Origin: DATBMY01 sp036554605
GTDB taxonomy: Bacteria > Acidobacteriota > Blastocatellia > UBA7656
Direction: 5' to 3'
Length of the DNA: 5,952 nt
Assembly: GCA_036554605.1 (NCBI GenBank)
Contig: DATBMY010000067.1
Location: 1 to 5,952, forward strand
The notes under the pieces are model-generated. The model searched no databases and was not told the origin of the DNA. It worked only from the letters and a program-made list of their open reading frames with translations. Positions 5,541 to 5,952 of the stretch are shown here, in pieces (the stretch's first letter is position 1; each line of letters starts with the position of its first letter). The translations under genes and the position numbers were made by a program.

Positions 5541-5952
5541 ATGAAGATAGAGGGCAGACAGGAAGTTCACGCGCCTCGCGACAGGGTCTTTCAGGAATTG
5601 ACTGACCCGGAAGTTTTGCGGCGGTGCATTCCGGGGTGCGAGCGATTGGAGCGCACCGGCGAGAATACTTATTCGACGACGATGCGCGCGGGAGTCGGCT
5701 CGATCAAGGGAGTATTTACCGGCAACGTGCGGCTGGAGGATCTGCGCCCGCCTTCGCATTATAAAATGATCGTCGACGGCAAAGGGCAGCCGGGATTCTT
5801 GAAAGGCGCGGGCGAGCTGGACCTCGAAGAGCACGACGGCGTGACCGTCGTCAGTTATAAAGGCGACGTGCAGGTAGGCGGCACCATAGCCAGCGTCGGG
5901 CAGCGAATGATACAGGGCGCGGCCAAGATGATGGCTTCGCAGTTTTTTACCG
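5541..5952 (+). CDS. coxG: CoxG-like SRPBCC-family accessory protein, 3' end outside window
   Basis: The first 137 residues are present and open to the right edge. The start MKIEGRQEV and the block LTDPEVLRRCIPGCERLE (20-37) are characteristic of CoxG (carbon monoxide dehydrogenase subunit G), a member of the START/SRPBCC fold with a hydrophobic ligand cavity. Later family features are GSIKGVFTG (54-62), LKGAGELDL (88-96) and VGGTIASVGQRMI (113-125). CoxG was linked to membrane attachment of CO dehydrogenase in Oligotropha, and newer work on a mycobacterial enzyme proposes a menaquinone-handling role; for form II enzymes its task is inferred by analogy. There is no recognisable Shine-Dalgarno site before the ATG at 5541: the preceding bases are pyrimidine-rich (CTCAGTCCTCATTGCTT) and belong to repeat copy 3. 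TTG at 5535, in frame, is a less likely alternative start. The missing C-terminus prevents telling whether this is a short or an extended CoxG. Confidence 0.92.
   Translation, partial: MKIEGRQEVHAPRDRVFQELTDPEVLRRCIPGCERLERTGENTYSTTMRAGVGSIKGVFTGNVRLEDLRPPSHYKMIVDGKGQPGFLKGAGELDLEEHDGVTVVSYKGDVQVGGTIASVGQRMIQGAAKMMASQFFT

Overview
The window looks like a piece of chromosome from a GC-rich diderm bacterium. The diderm call rests on the 5' two thirds of lpxC (lipid A synthesis) at the left edge. The phylum cannot be fixed from the sequence. Frequent ATA isoleucine codons in GC-rich genes, a form II CoxL and spacers full of degenerate heptamer repeats would suit an Acidobacteriota-like genome, but that is only an impression.

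Layout: (1) Positions 1-675, minus strand: lpxC, cut by the left edge, starting at a TTG codon. (2) Positions 676-919: divergent spacer. (3) Positions 920-1330, plus strand: a small hot-dog thioesterase of the FlK (fluoroacetyl-CoA thioesterase-like) family. (4) Positions 1331-1482: spacer with the best candidate promoter of the window. (5) Positions 1483-5952, plus strand: a four-gene molybdenum hydroxylase operon in the order coxS (2x[2Fe-2S] subunit), coxL (Mo-pterin catalytic subunit), coxM (FAD subunit), coxG (SRPBCC accessory protein, cut by the right edge).

The S-L-M order and the active-site loop AYRGAGR in CoxL (instead of AYxCSFR) both place the enzyme in the form II CoxL group, whose substrate is generally not established. 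It should not be annotated as a proven CO dehydrogenase. The expected electron path is substrate to Mo-pterin in CoxL, then two [2Fe-2S] clusters in CoxS, then FAD in CoxM, then an acceptor, with CoxG helping membrane attachment or quinone coupling.

The most unusual structure lies between the genes. Each of the three spacers inside the operon is filled by an imperfect inverted repeat whose arms are arrays of four to five degenerate 7-bp units. The first two are copies of one family in opposite orientation, sharing the core TTGTCAGTGA. The third uses a different heptamer (GGACTGA/TCAGTCC). The repeats run into the 3' ends of coxS and coxM, begin directly after the coxL stop codon, and abut or cover the ribosome-binding regions of the next genes. 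No similar array was seen elsewhere in the window.
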